Assembly (NCBI RefSeq): GCF_004791165.1
Contig: NZ_SRUZ01000006.1
Span: forward strand, 186,001-250,000
Origin: Mesorhizobium sp. M8A.F.Ca.ET.218.01.1.1
Lineage (GTDB): Bacteria; Pseudomonadota; Alphaproteobacteria; Rhizobiales; Rhizobiaceae
Length of the DNA stretch: 64,000 nucleotides
Reading direction: 5' to 3'
The translations under genes and the position numbers were made by a program. Of the stretch, positions 16,701 through 25,091 are shown piece by piece. The notes beneath the pieces were generated by a model that did no database searches, was not told where the DNA came from, and saw only the letters and a program-made list of their open reading frames with translations. Each line of letters starts with the position of its first letter. Positions within the stretch are counted from its first letter, which is position 1.

Positions 16701-17843
16701 ATGTCCCTGCCCGCCGCAATTTTCCGCAACGACGAAAGCGCGCGCCAGCTCGTTTTCGAGCGGCCGGCCGATATCATCGTCGCGCATCAGGCCAAGGACT
16801 TTCCGGCGGCGTTGCAAGCGGCGCAGGCCGCGCACGACGCCGGCAAATGGCTGGCCGGCTATTTCTCCTATGAGGCCGGTTACCTGCTCGAGCCGAAACT
16901 CGTTCCCCTGCTGCCCGGCCGGCGCCGAGCCCCGCTGGTCTGCCTCGGGGTCTTCGATGCTCCTGATGAAGAAGCCGTGCCGCCGCCAAGCCCGCCCACC
17001 AATGGCCCGATCTTCGATGCAAGGGCGATGTGGTCGTTCGAGGATTACGAGAAGCGGTTCTCGCGTCTGCACCAGCACATCAGGCAAGGCGATTGTTACC
17101 AGGGCAACCTCACCTTTCCGGTGCACGCGCAATGGTCGGGCGACCCGCTCGCCGCCTTCGACGCGCTGACCGAACGCCAGCCTGTGAAATATGGCGCGCT
17201 GGTCGCGCTCGGCGATCCCATCGTTCTGTCGCGCTCGCCCGAACTGTTCTTCGAGATCGATGCGGCGGGGAGGATCGAGACGCATCCGATGAAAGGTACC
17301 GCACCGCGCGGCGCAACCAGGGACGAGGACGAGCGGCAGAAGAATTTCCTGCGTAACGACGAGAAGAACCAGGCCGAAAACCGGATGATCGTCGACCTGC
17401 TGCGCAACGACATATCGCTGATCAGCGAGGTCGGCACGCTGGAGGTGCCGGAATTGTTCCGCATCGAGACCTACCCGACCGTCCACCAGATGGTGAGCGA
17501 CGTCAGGGCCAAGCTGCTGCCCGGCCTCGGCATACGCCAGATCTTCGCGGCGCTGTTTCCCTGCGGCTCGATCACCGGCGCACCGAAGATCCGCGCCATG
17601 GAGATCCTGCACGATCTGGAGGGCACGCCACGCGACGTCTATTGCGGCGCCATCGGCTGGATCGCACCCGGCGGCACGATGCGCTTTTCCGTGGCGATCC
17701 GTACCATCTCGCTCTTTGCCAGCGGCGAGGCCATCTACAATGTCGGCGGCGGCATCGTCTTCGATTCGGTCGCGGAAGAGGAGTACCAGGAGTGTCTGCT
17801 CAAAGCCCGCTTCGCGACGGGGACACCGCCGGTTTCGAGCTGA
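16701..17843 (+). CDS. pabB: aminodeoxychorismate synthase component I
   Basis: A 380-residue chorismate-binding enzyme of folate synthesis, making 4-amino-4-deoxychorismate from chorismate and ammonia. The C-terminal catalytic domain has HPMKGTAPRG, the DLLRNDISLIS helix, SITGAPKIRAMEI and YCGAIGW, all signature pieces. It is shorter than E. coli PabB because the N-terminal domain is reduced, as in many alphaproteobacteria. The pabC gene starts inside its last 52 bases, so the two are translationally coupled. Confidence 0.9.
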   Translation: MSLPAAIFRNDESARQLVFERPADIIVAHQAKDFPAALQAAQAAHDAGKWLAGYFSYEAGYLLEPKLVPLLPGRRRAPLVCLGVFDAPDEEAVPPPSPPTNGPIFDARAMWSFEDYEKRFSRLHQHIRQGDCYQGNLTFPVHAQWSGDPLAAFDALTERQPVKYGALVALGDPIVLSRSPELFFEIDAAGRIETHPMKGTAPRGATRDEDERQKNFLRNDEKNQAENRMIVDLLRNDISLISEVGTLEVPELFRIETYPTVHQMVSDVRAKLLPGLGIRQIFAALFPCGSITGAPKIRAMEILHDLEGTPRDVYCGAIGWIAPGGTMRFSVAIRTISLFASGEAIYNVGGGIVFDSVAEEEYQECLLKARFATGTPPVSS

Positions 17844-18454
17844 TCGAGACCATGCGCTGGGAACCCGCCTCGGGTTTCCTGCGCCTCGATCGCCATCTTG
17901 CGCGCCTTTATGGCTCGGCGGTGGAGCTGGGCTTCAGCTATGATCCGCAAAAGGTCGGCGAGGCCCTGAGCGGCGCGGTCAACCGATCGCCCATCGCCAT
18001 GCGCACGCGGCTCGCTCTGTCGCGCAATGGCGAGACCAACGCCTCTGCGCAACCGTATGAACCCCTTGCCGCCGACAAGGTGTGGACGCTGCGGCTGGCA
18101 CGGACGAGGCTCGATTCGAGCAACATGCTGCTGCGCCACAAAACCAGCCGGCGGCAGCTCTACACCAATGCCCGCTCCGAATATCTCATCACCCAGGCCG
18201 ATGAGGTGCTGCTCGCCAATGAGCGCGGCGAGATCTGCGAAGGCACGATCACCAATGTCTTCGCCGATTTCGGCAACGGCATCCTGGCGACGCCCCGACT
18301 CGATTGCGGCCTGCTGCCTGGCGTATTGCGAGCCGTGCTTCTGGATGAAGGCCGCGCCAGTGAAGCGATCTACAGCTTGGATGACCTGAAATCCGCCAAG
18401 GCGCTGTTCGTCGGCAATTCGCTGCGCGGACTGATCCCGGCAAGACTGATCTGA
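17792..18454 (+). CDS. pabC: aminodeoxychorismate lyase (fold-type IV PLP enzyme)
   Basis: A 220-residue class IV aminotransferase-like protein. The PLP lysine is in LLRHKTSRRQLY (Lys117) and the cofactor-binding EGTITNVF follows (Glu150). The GTG at 17792 is preferred, since AGAGGAG lies 8 bp before it inside pabB and a longer N-terminus would only duplicate pabB sequence. With pabB upstream the likely reaction is release of pyruvate from aminodeoxychorismate to give p-aminobenzoate. A D-amino acid or branched-chain aminotransferase role is less likely. Confidence 0.85.
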   Translation: MSAQSPLRDGDTAGFELIETMRWEPASGFLRLDRHLARLYGSAVELGFSYDPQKVGEALSGAVNRSPIAMRTRLALSRNGETNASAQPYEPLAADKVWTLRLARTRLDSSNMLLRHKTSRRQLYTNARSEYLITQADEVLLANERGEICEGTITNVFADFGNGILATPRLDCGLLPGVLRAVLLDEGRASEAIYSLDDLKSAKALFVGNSLRGLIPARLI

Positions 18455-18457
18455 GGC

Positions 18458-19387
18458 ATGACGTCCCTACCCGCCCACACGCCCTATGATGGCTCGTCGA
18501 AACTCTTCACCATCGGGCTGAAGCCGCTCGACCCCGCGAACTGGATCGAGGTCGACGGTCACCTGCTACCCTATCTCGCCGAGAAGCGCCGGCTCTATGC
18601 CGAGATCCCCGAGCGGGTTTTCGTCGAGGAGGGCGGCACGCGCGCCGCCCAGCAGGAGGTGCTCGAATTGCTCGGCGCCTACCTGCCGGAAAGATTCCCC
18701 GACATCCACCAGCGCGGCGACGCGGGCGTTGCGGTCGTGGGCGTGACGAGCCATCCCGCCATCTCTTCCAGCCTCGCCGGCGCGCCCTTGGTCGCGGCCT
18801 CGCTGCTCGTCCAGGAAGACCTCATCCTCATGCGCCGCGACGACAGCGGCTGGCGTCTGGCCGCGGGTTCGCTGTGCTTCCCCTCGTCCTGGGCGCTCAC
18901 CGAAAAATTCGGTAAGCCGCTGCAGCAGATCCACGAGCCGGTGCCGGGCTTCGGCCCGGGCACAAGGCCGGCCGACCTCATCAACCGGATGTTCGATGGC
19001 CTGCAGGGCCAGGCGGTCGAGCGTTACAATTGGTCGATCCAGTCAGGGGACGCGCTCTACCATCCGCTGTCCAATGTCGAGCGCATCGACCGCGCCACCA
19101 GCCGGCCGACACGTTTCCCCGACGGTGACGTCAAGGCGCACGCCTTCATTCGGGTGGAGCGCCAGACGCTGCGCAAACTGCCCGCCTCGCGCGATATCCT
19201 GTTCACCATCCGCATCCATCTCGACCCGCTCGCCGTGCTGGCGCGGCACCCGGACCGGGCGACGCTGGCGGCGTCCTTCGCCGCCCAACTCGAAGCGCTC
19301 GATATCGCCCAGCTCGACTACAAGGGCCTGACATCGGATCGCGATCGGCTGATCGCTGTCCTTAACCACATGGCCAAGGACGCGTAG
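18458..19387 (+). CDS. heme-dependent oxidative N-demethylase family protein (DUF3445)
   Basis: A 309-residue DUF3445 protein, recognised by the block WRLAAGSLCFPSSWALTEK, the IHEPVPGF and RYNWSIQ motifs, and FTIRIHLDPL near the end. Characterised relatives use heme and oxygen to demethylate secondary amines such as dimethylamine. It starts 3 bp after pabC and is probably co-transcribed. Why an N-demethylase-like enzyme should follow pabBC is unclear; one-carbon/folate coupling is a possible link. Confidence 0.82.
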   Translation: MTSLPAHTPYDGSSKLFTIGLKPLDPANWIEVDGHLLPYLAEKRRLYAEIPERVFVEEGGTRAAQQEVLELLGAYLPERFPDIHQRGDAGVAVVGVTSHPAISSSLAGAPLVAASLLVQEDLILMRRDDSGWRLAAGSLCFPSSWALTEKFGKPLQQIHEPVPGFGPGTRPADLINRMFDGLQGQAVERYNWSIQSGDALYHPLSNVERIDRATSRPTRFPDGDVKAHAFIRVERQTLRKLPASRDILFTIRIHLDPLAVLARHPDRATLAASFAAQLEALDIAQLDYKGLTSDRDRLIAVLNHMAKDA

Positions 19388-19458
19388 TCGCGGGTTGGCG
19401 CTTTTCGCTGGTTTATGACAATGATCTGTGATGTAGCGCATGGCCGTTGGGCGAAAAT

Positions 19459-19520
19459 GCCCGGCTTTTGCACGGGGTTGCTCGGCTTTTGCACGGAGTT
19501 GCCCGGCTTTGCACGCAGTT
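19459..19520 (+). repeat. three tandem 20-21-bp repeats upstream of hss
   Basis: Units at 19459-19479, 19480-19500 and 19501-19520 share the pattern GCYCGGCTTTTGCACGGAGTT, the last lacking one T. They end 18 bp before the homospermidine synthase start and so would sit in its leader or promoter. The function is unknown; repeated regulator sites or leader RNA folds are options. Confidence 0.75.
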
Positions 19521-19538
19521 GAAGGAGTGCTCGATAAA

Positions 19539-20984
19539 ATGGCGAATGAAAACTGGCCCGTTTACGGTGAGATCACCGGCCCCGTGGTGATGATCGGCTT
19601 TGGCTCGATCGGACGCGGAACGTTGCCGCTCATCGAACGCCATTTCAAGTTCGACAAGTCGCGCATGACGGTCCTCGACCCGCGCGATACCGATCGCAAG
19701 CTGCTCGACGAGCGCGGCATCGCCTTCGTCCAGGAAGCGGTAACCGAGAAGAACTACAGGAAGCTTTTGACGCCGCTTCTGACGAATGGCGCAGGCCAAG
19801 GCTTTTGCGTCAACCTGTCGGTCGACACCGGCTCGGTGGACCTGATGCGGCTCTGCCGCAAGCTCGGCGTGCTTTACATCGACACCGTCGTCGAGCCCTG
19901 GCTTGGCTTCTATTTCGACGCCAAGGCCGACAATGCCAGCCGCACCAACTATGCGCTGCGCGAAGCGCTGATCAAGGAAAAGCACGACAAGCCCGGCGGC
20001 GCGACGGCAATCTCCACCTGCGGCGCCAACCCCGGCATGGTGTCCTGGTTCGTCAAGCAGGCGCTGGTCAATTTGGCCACCGATCTCGGCATGGAATTCT
20101 CCGAGCCCGCGCAGGACGACCGGGAGGGCTGGGCGAAACTCATGAAGAAGGCCGGCGTCAAGGGCATCCACATCGCCGAGCGCGACACCCAGCGCACCAA
20201 GAAGCCCAAGCCGATGGATGTGTTCTGGAACACCTGGTCTGTCGAGGGCTTCATCTCCGAAGGATTGCAGCCGGCCGAGCTCGGCTGGGGCACGCACGAG
20301 ACCTGGATGCCGAAGAACGGCAAGAAGCACAAGCACGGTTCCAAGGCCGCGATCTATCTGGAGCAACCGGGCGCCAACACCCGCGTGCGCTCCTGGTGCC
20401 CGACGCCGGGCCCGCAGTATGGCCTGCTGGTGACGCACAATGAGGCGATCTCGATCGCCGATTTCTTCACCGTGCGCTCCAAGAAGGGCAAGGTTCAATA
20501 CCGCCCGACGTGCCACTACGCCTACCATCCCTGCAACGATGCGATGCTGTCGCTGGACGAGATGTTCGGTGCCGCCGGCAAGCCGCAGCCGGTGCACCAT
20601 GTGCTGGACGAGAACGAACTGGTCGACGGTGTCGACGAGCTCGGCGTCCTGCTCTACGGCCACGACAAGAATGCCTACTGGTACGGTTCGCAGCTGTCGC
20701 TCGCCGAGGCGCGCAAGCTGGCCCCCTATCAGAACGCCACCGGCATGCAGGTCACCTCGGCGGTTCTGGCCGGGATGGTCTGGGCGCTGGAAAATCCGGC
20801 CGCCGGCATCGTCGAGGCCGACGAGATGGACTACAAGCGCTGCCTCGACGTGCAGTCGCCCTATCTCGGACCGGTCAAGGGCTATTATACCGACTGGACG
20901 CCGCTCGACAGGCGCCCGGGCCTCTTCCCGGAGGACCTCGACCGCAGCGACCCGTGGCAATTCCGCAACATCCTCGTCCGATAG
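19539..20984 (+). CDS. hss: homospermidine synthase
   Basis: A 481-residue NAD-dependent enzyme that joins two putrescine units (or putrescine and spermidine) into sym-homospermidine, the main long polyamine of rhizobia. The N-terminal Rossmann part has VVMIGFGSIGRGTLPLI; the core STCGANPGMVSWFVKQAL and YIDTVVEPWLGFY match the saccharopine dehydrogenase-like family. The ATG at 19539 is preceded by GAAGGAG; an earlier in-frame start at 19440 would translate the tandem repeats and is rejected. The tandem repeats lie just upstream. Confidence 0.93.
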   Translation: MANENWPVYGEITGPVVMIGFGSIGRGTLPLIERHFKFDKSRMTVLDPRDTDRKLLDERGIAFVQEAVTEKNYRKLLTPLLTNGAGQGFCVNLSVDTGSVDLMRLCRKLGVLYIDTVVEPWLGFYFDAKADNASRTNYALREALIKEKHDKPGGATAISTCGANPGMVSWFVKQALVNLATDLGMEFSEPAQDDREGWAKLMKKAGVKGIHIAERDTQRTKKPKPMDVFWNTWSVEGFISEGLQPAELGWGTHETWMPKNGKKHKHGSKAAIYLEQPGANTRVRSWCPTPGPQYGLLVTHNEAISIADFFTVRSKKGKVQYRPTCHYAYHPCNDAMLSLDEMFGAAGKPQPVHHVLDENELVDGVDELGVLLYGHDKNAYWYGSQLSLAEARKLAPYQNATGMQVTSAVLAGMVWALENPAAGIVEADEMDYKRCLDVQSPYLGPVKGYYTDWTPLDRRPGLFPEDLDRSDPWQFRNILVR

Positions 20985-21013
20985 CATCGCGCGGACCCTA
21001 TGCCATTGCCTTG

Positions 21014-21038
21014 CAATCGCCCGGAAATCGGGCGATTG
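21014..21038. other. strong stem-loop after hss
   Basis: CAATCGCCCG and CGGGCGATTG form a perfect 10-bp stem around GAAAT, 30 bp after the hss stop codon. No U-run follows, so it may protect the mRNA 3' end or terminate weakly. Confidence 0.5.
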
Positions 21039-21171
21039 AAGGGATGCGGCCTGGAGTGGCGAGTGCGTCCCGTTGGACGCATAAGCACACCCCAGCACTT
21101 TGGACGTTCGCGTCGCGCTTTCCAGAAATCGGCCCGATTTTTGGACCCGACGCGTTTGGAGAGGATTTTAT

Positions 21172-21549
21172 ATGACTATTGCGCGCAAAGTTCTTTCTAT
21201 GGGCGTGGCGGGCGCCGTTGTCTCGATGCTCGCTGCCTGTACCACCAGCGGCCCCGGCGAGCCGCCGATGGCAACCACGCCGAAAGGCGTCGAGGGGTCC
21301 TGGATCGATGCCAAGGGCACCGGCCTGTCGACCTTCAACGGCGGCAAGTTCACGACCGTCGCTACCGACACCGGCCAGAAGCTGGCCGATGGCAGCTACA
21401 CGATGACCGGCGCCACTTCGGTGCAGATCAACGGCACCTCGCTGATCCGCCAGACCGGCGTCAGCTTCAACTGCCTGCTGGTGTCGACCAGCCAGCTCAA
21501 CTGCACCAGTTCGGGCGGCCAGAATTTCGTGCTGACGCGACGCACCTGA
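21172..21549 (+). CDS. omp10: Omp10-like outer-membrane lipoprotein
   Basis: A 125-residue lipoprotein. The signal sequence ends in the lipobox LAAC (Cys near residue 23). The mature part has GVEGSWIDAKG, STFNGGKF and the C-terminal LLVSTSQLNCTSSGGQNF ... LTRR, which closely follows Brucella Omp10. The family is a surface lipoprotein with a protease-inhibitor-like fold (AprI/Inh type). The ATG at 21172 follows GAGAGGATTTTAT. It is monocistronic, with its own terminator. Confidence 0.85.
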   Translation: MTIARKVLSMGVAGAVVSMLAACTTSGPGEPPMATTPKGVEGSWIDAKGTGLSTFNGGKFTTVATDTGQKLADGSYTMTGATSVQINGTSLIRQTGVSFNCLLVSTSQLNCTSSGGQNFVLTRRT

Positions 21550-21576
21550 ACCCCGCGAACATCCGCTTGCTCAAGG

Positions 21577-21604
21577 ACGGCGGCCATTGGCCGCCGTTCT
21601 TTTT
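21577..21604 (+). terminator. Rho-independent terminator after omp10
   Basis: ACGGCGGCCA pairs with TGGCCGCCGT, followed by TCTTTTT. Confidence 0.9.
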
Positions 21605-21738
21605 ATGCCGGCAAAGCTCACCTGGATTTCTGCTTGCGTCGGCCGGAACGCGATGGGAACATGATCGAAACGCTGGCTGTTATATCCCAGTCAAGTAGGG
21701 GCGTTAGACGCCTCGGATCAGCCTGCCGGGAGACGAAG

Positions 21739-23829
21739 ATGAAGAAGCTTGTCGCCATTGCCGCCCTTTCCGCGTCGACGCTTGGCCTGTCGGCCGGCGT
21801 ATCCTTTGCCGACTACACACTGAACATCCTGCACATCAATGACTGGCACAGCCGCATCGAAGGCAACAACAAATATGAGTCGACCTGCTCGGCCGAGGAG
21901 GAGACCAAGGGTGAGTGCATCGGCGGCGCCGGTCGGCTGATCACCGCGATCGCCCAGGAACGCCAGAAGCTGGAAGGCCAGAACGTGCTGTTGCTCAGCG
22001 CCGGCGACAATTTCCAGGGTTCGCTGTTCTACACCACCTACAAGGGCAAGGTCGAAGGCGAGTTCCTCAACGACATGAAGTTCGACGCCATGGCGCTCGG
22101 CAACCATGAATTCGACGATGGCGAAACGGCGTTGGCGCCGTTCCTCGACATGATCAAGTTCCCCGTGCTCGGCGCCAACGTCAAGGCCAACGCCCAGTCC
22201 AAGCTCGGCGACCGCGTCAAGCCGTCGATCGTCGTCGAGGTCGGCGGCCAGAAGATCGGCATCATCGGCGCCGTCACCAACGACACGCCCGAACTCGCCT
22301 CCCCCGGCCCCAACATCACCATCGAGGACGACGTGAAGTCGATCACGGCGGAGGTCGACAAGCTCAAGGGCGAAGGCGTCAACAAGATCATCGCCGTGAC
22401 CCATATCGGCTATAACAGGGAGCGCGACGTCATTGCCAAGATTCCCGGCATCGATGTCGTCGTCGGCGGCCACAGCCACACGCTTCTGTCCAACAGCGAC
22501 CCGAAGGCGGCTGGACCCTACCCGACGATGGTCGACAACCCCGGCGGCTACAAGGTGCCTGTGGTGCAGGCGGCGTCCTATTCGAAATATCTCGGCGAGT
22601 TCAAGGTCGTGTTTGACGACAATGGCGTCGTCAAATCGGCGAGCGGCGACCCGATCCATCTCGACAAGTCGATCACGCCCGATCCCGCGGTGCTCGCCCG
22701 CATCAAGGAGCTGGGCGCGCCGATCGAGGCCTTGAAGAACAAGGAAGTGGCCGAGACCACCGACGTGATCGACGGCAGCCGTGAGAACTGCCGCGCCAAG
22801 GAATGCGCGATGGGCAACCTCGTCTCCGACGCCATCCTCGACCGCGTCAAGGGACAGGGCGTCGAGATCGTCATCTCCAACGGTGGCGGCCTGCGCGCCT
22901 CGATCGACAAGGGCACCGTCACCATGGGTGAGGTGCTGACCGTGCTGCCGTTCCAGAACACGCTGGCGACCTTCCAGATTTCCGGCAAGGACCTGGTCGC
23001 CGGGCTCGAAGGCGGGCTCAGCCAGATCGAGGACGGCGCCGGCCGCTTCCCGCAGGTGGCGGGCCTCAAATATTCCTTCGACAGGTCGGTCGCGCCCAAT
23101 GCCGGCCGCGTCAAGTCGGTGGAGGTGATGGAAAACGGCGCCTGGACGCCGATCAATCCCGACAAGGACTATCTGGTTGCCACCAACAACTATGTCCGCC
23201 AGGGCGGCGACGGCTACAAGGTGTTCGCCGAAAAGGCCAAGAATGCCTATGATTACGGCCCCGGTCTCGAACAGGTGGTTGCCGACTATCTAGGCGCCCA
23301 CCAGCCCTATACGCCGAAGCTCGACGGCCGCATCACCGAGATCGCGGCGACGGTCGCGGCGGCGCCTGCCGCCGAGCCGGCAAAGCCTGCCGAACCAGCA
23401 AAGCCCGCGGCGCCGGCACCGGCCGAGGCCGCCAAACCGGCTGAACCGGCAAAGCCCGCCGATGCCGCACCGGCGATGCCTGAACTGCCTGCCAACTCAG
23501 GCGATATCGCCAACACGCCGCCAGCCATATCGACGGAAAACGCGCCTCCCCCACCGGCCCCGCCGGCACCTGCCGAACCGGCAAAGCCTGCCGAGACTGC
23601 CCCAGCCGCTCCCGTCCCGGCGGCATCCGCGCCCGTCGAGCCGGCAAAGCCCGCCGAAGCCGCACCGGCCACTGGCAGCCATGTCATCGTGACCGGCGAC
23701 ACCTACTGGGATCTGGCGAAGAAGGCCTATGGCGACGCGACCAAGTGGAAACTCATCTATGAGGCGAACAAGGATCAAAGGCCGCATCGGCTTGTGCCGG
23801 GCGCAACCCTGACCATCCCGGCGAAGTAA
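21739..23829 (+). CDS. periplasmic 5'-nucleotidase/UshA-family phosphoesterase with C-terminal LysM domain
   Basis: A 696-residue exported enzyme. A signal peptide (about 1-23) is followed by the metallophosphatase domain with metal motifs INDWHSR, GDNFQGS, GNHEFDDG and GGHSHT. The C-terminal nucleotide-binding domain has SNGGGLRASID and NNYVRQGGDGY (to about 530). Then come an Ala/Pro-rich linker with repeated AEPAKPA units (about 535-645) and a LysM domain (SHVIVTGDTYWDLAKKAYG to the end). It would release nucleosides from periplasmic nucleotides, held to peptidoglycan by the LysM domain. The fusion is not the common UshA layout. Confidence 0.88.
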   Translation: MKKLVAIAALSASTLGLSAGVSFADYTLNILHINDWHSRIEGNNKYESTCSAEEETKGECIGGAGRLITAIAQERQKLEGQNVLLLSAGDNFQGSLFYTTYKGKVEGEFLNDMKFDAMALGNHEFDDGETALAPFLDMIKFPVLGANVKANAQSKLGDRVKPSIVVEVGGQKIGIIGAVTNDTPELASPGPNITIEDDVKSITAEVDKLKGEGVNKIIAVTHIGYNRERDVIAKIPGIDVVVGGHSHTLLSNSDPKAAGPYPTMVDNPGGYKVPVVQAASYSKYLGEFKVVFDDNGVVKSASGDPIHLDKSITPDPAVLARIKELGAPIEALKNKEVAETTDVIDGSRENCRAKECAMGNLVSDAILDRVKGQGVEIVISNGGGLRASIDKGTVTMGEVLTVLPFQNTLATFQISGKDLVAGLEGGLSQIEDGAGRFPQVAGLKYSFDRSVAPNAGRVKSVEVMENGAWTPINPDKDYLVATNNYVRQGGDGYKVFAEKAKNAYDYGPGLEQVVADYLGAHQPYTPKLDGRITEIAATVAAAPAAEPAKPAEPAKPAAPAPAEAAKPAEPAKPADAAPAMPELPANSGDIANTPPAISTENAPPPPAPPAPAEPAKPAETAPAAPVPAASAPVEPAKPAEAAPATGSHVIVTGDTYWDLAKKAYGDATKWKLIYEANKDQRPHRLVPGATLTIPAK

Positions 23830-23851
23830 GGTCATTTCGCTTTCGGCGCGG

Positions 23852-23879
23852 ACACCCGCCGGGGAAACCTGGTGGGTGT
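23852..23879 (+). terminator. stem-loop, possible terminator after the nucleotidase
   Basis: ACACCCGCC pairs with GGTGGGTGT (one G-U pair) around a 10-nt loop; the following TCGCGTTT is only weakly U-rich. Confidence 0.45.
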
Positions 23880-23976
23880 TCGCGTTTCGGGCCGTAAAGG
23901 CGGTATGGTGCGGCCAGACGCAGCATTGAAAACCAGCGCGCCATCGCTAGTTTCACGCCGTGTCCGGAGAACCCTT

Positions 23977-25038
23977 ATGACGCCTACCAATATTGTCGAC
24001 CCCAAGACGGTCAAGCCGGTCGGCCTGACGACGGGGCACGCGCCGGCCAAGGCCGGCAAGGTCGGCGTCATGCTGGTCAATCTCGGCACGCCCGACGGCA
24101 CAGAATTCAAGCCGATGTGGCGCTATCTGCGGGAATTCCTGTCCGACCCGCGTGTCATCGAGCTCAACAGAGCGATCTGGTATCCGATCCTCTACGGGTT
24201 GGTGCTGACCACGCGACCGAAGAAGTCGGGCGCCAACTACGCCAGGATCTGGAACCGGGAGAGGAACGAGTCGCCGCTGCGCACCTACACGCGCGCGCAA
24301 TCCGAAAAGTTGACCGAGGCATTGCGCGGCCTGCCAGGCGTGGTCGTCGACTGGGCCATGCGCTACGGCAACCCTTCCACATCAAGCGTCGTCGAAAGGC
24401 TGGTCGCGCAAGGCTGCGACCGCATCCTTTCATTCCCGCTCTATCCGCAATATTCGGCGACGACGACGGCCACCGCCAATGACCAGTTGTTCCGGGCGCT
24501 GATGAAGATGCGCGCGGCACCTGCCGTCCGCAGTGTGCCGCCCTATTATGATGAGCCCGTCTATATCGAGGCGCTGGCCAGTTCGATCGAACGACACCTG
24601 GCGAGCCTCGATCTCGAGCCGGAGGTGGTCATCACCTCCTATCACGGCATCCCGAAACCCTATTCCGACAAGGGCGATCCCTACCAGGCGCATTGCCTGG
24701 AAACGACGCGGCTGCTGCGCGAAAAGCTCGGCTGGGACGAGAACAAGCTGATCACCACCTTCCAGTCGCGTTTTGGCGCGCAGGAATGGCTGCAGCCCTA
24801 TACCGACAAGACGGTGGAGAAACTCGCCAAGGACGGCGTCAAGTCGATCGCCATCGTCAATCCCGGCTTTTCCGTCGATTGCATCGAGACGCTGGACGAG
24901 ATCGGCCGCGAAGCTGCCGAGACCTTCCATCATGCCGGTGGCGAAAAATTCGCCCATATTCCTTGCCTCAACGACAGTCCGGAAGGCATGGCGGTGATCG
25001 AAGCGATGGTACGGCGCGAGCTGTCTGGCTGGGTCTGA
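23977..25038 (+). CDS. hemH: ferrochelatase
   Basis: A 353-residue enzyme that inserts Fe2+ into protoporphyrin IX, the last step of protoheme synthesis. It has the N-terminal GVMLVNLGTPDG, the metal-site histidine in ITSYHGIPKPY and the C-terminal IVNPGFSVDCIETLDEI. The ATG at 23977 lies 7 bp after CCGGAGA; the earlier frame opening at 23872 has no support. Length fits alphaproteobacterial HemH. An FAD oxidoreductase follows 53 bp later and may share the transcript. Confidence 0.93.
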   Translation: MTPTNIVDPKTVKPVGLTTGHAPAKAGKVGVMLVNLGTPDGTEFKPMWRYLREFLSDPRVIELNRAIWYPILYGLVLTTRPKKSGANYARIWNRERNESPLRTYTRAQSEKLTEALRGLPGVVVDWAMRYGNPSTSSVVERLVAQGCDRILSFPLYPQYSATTTATANDQLFRALMKMRAAPAVRSVPPYYDEPVYIEALASSIERHLASLDLEPEVVITSYHGIPKPYSDKGDPYQAHCLETTRLLREKLGWDENKLITTFQSRFGAQEWLQPYTDKTVEKLAKDGVKSIAIVNPGFSVDCIETLDEIGREAAETFHHAGGEKFAHIPCLNDSPEGMAVIEAMVRRELSGWV

Positions 25039-25091
25039 CGCCGGAACCACCGCCACTCCGGGGCGTTGACGCGCACCTTCCGGAGACGTGG

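Noticed and set aside
19440..19538. Longer start for homospermidine synthase
   Set aside because: It would translate the three tandem repeats; GAAGGAG and the family start support 19539.
24693..25091. Upstream extension of the FAD oxidoreductase frame
   Set aside because: It overlaps conserved hemH sequence in another frame and encodes no recognisable domain; ATG 25092 has a ribosome site.
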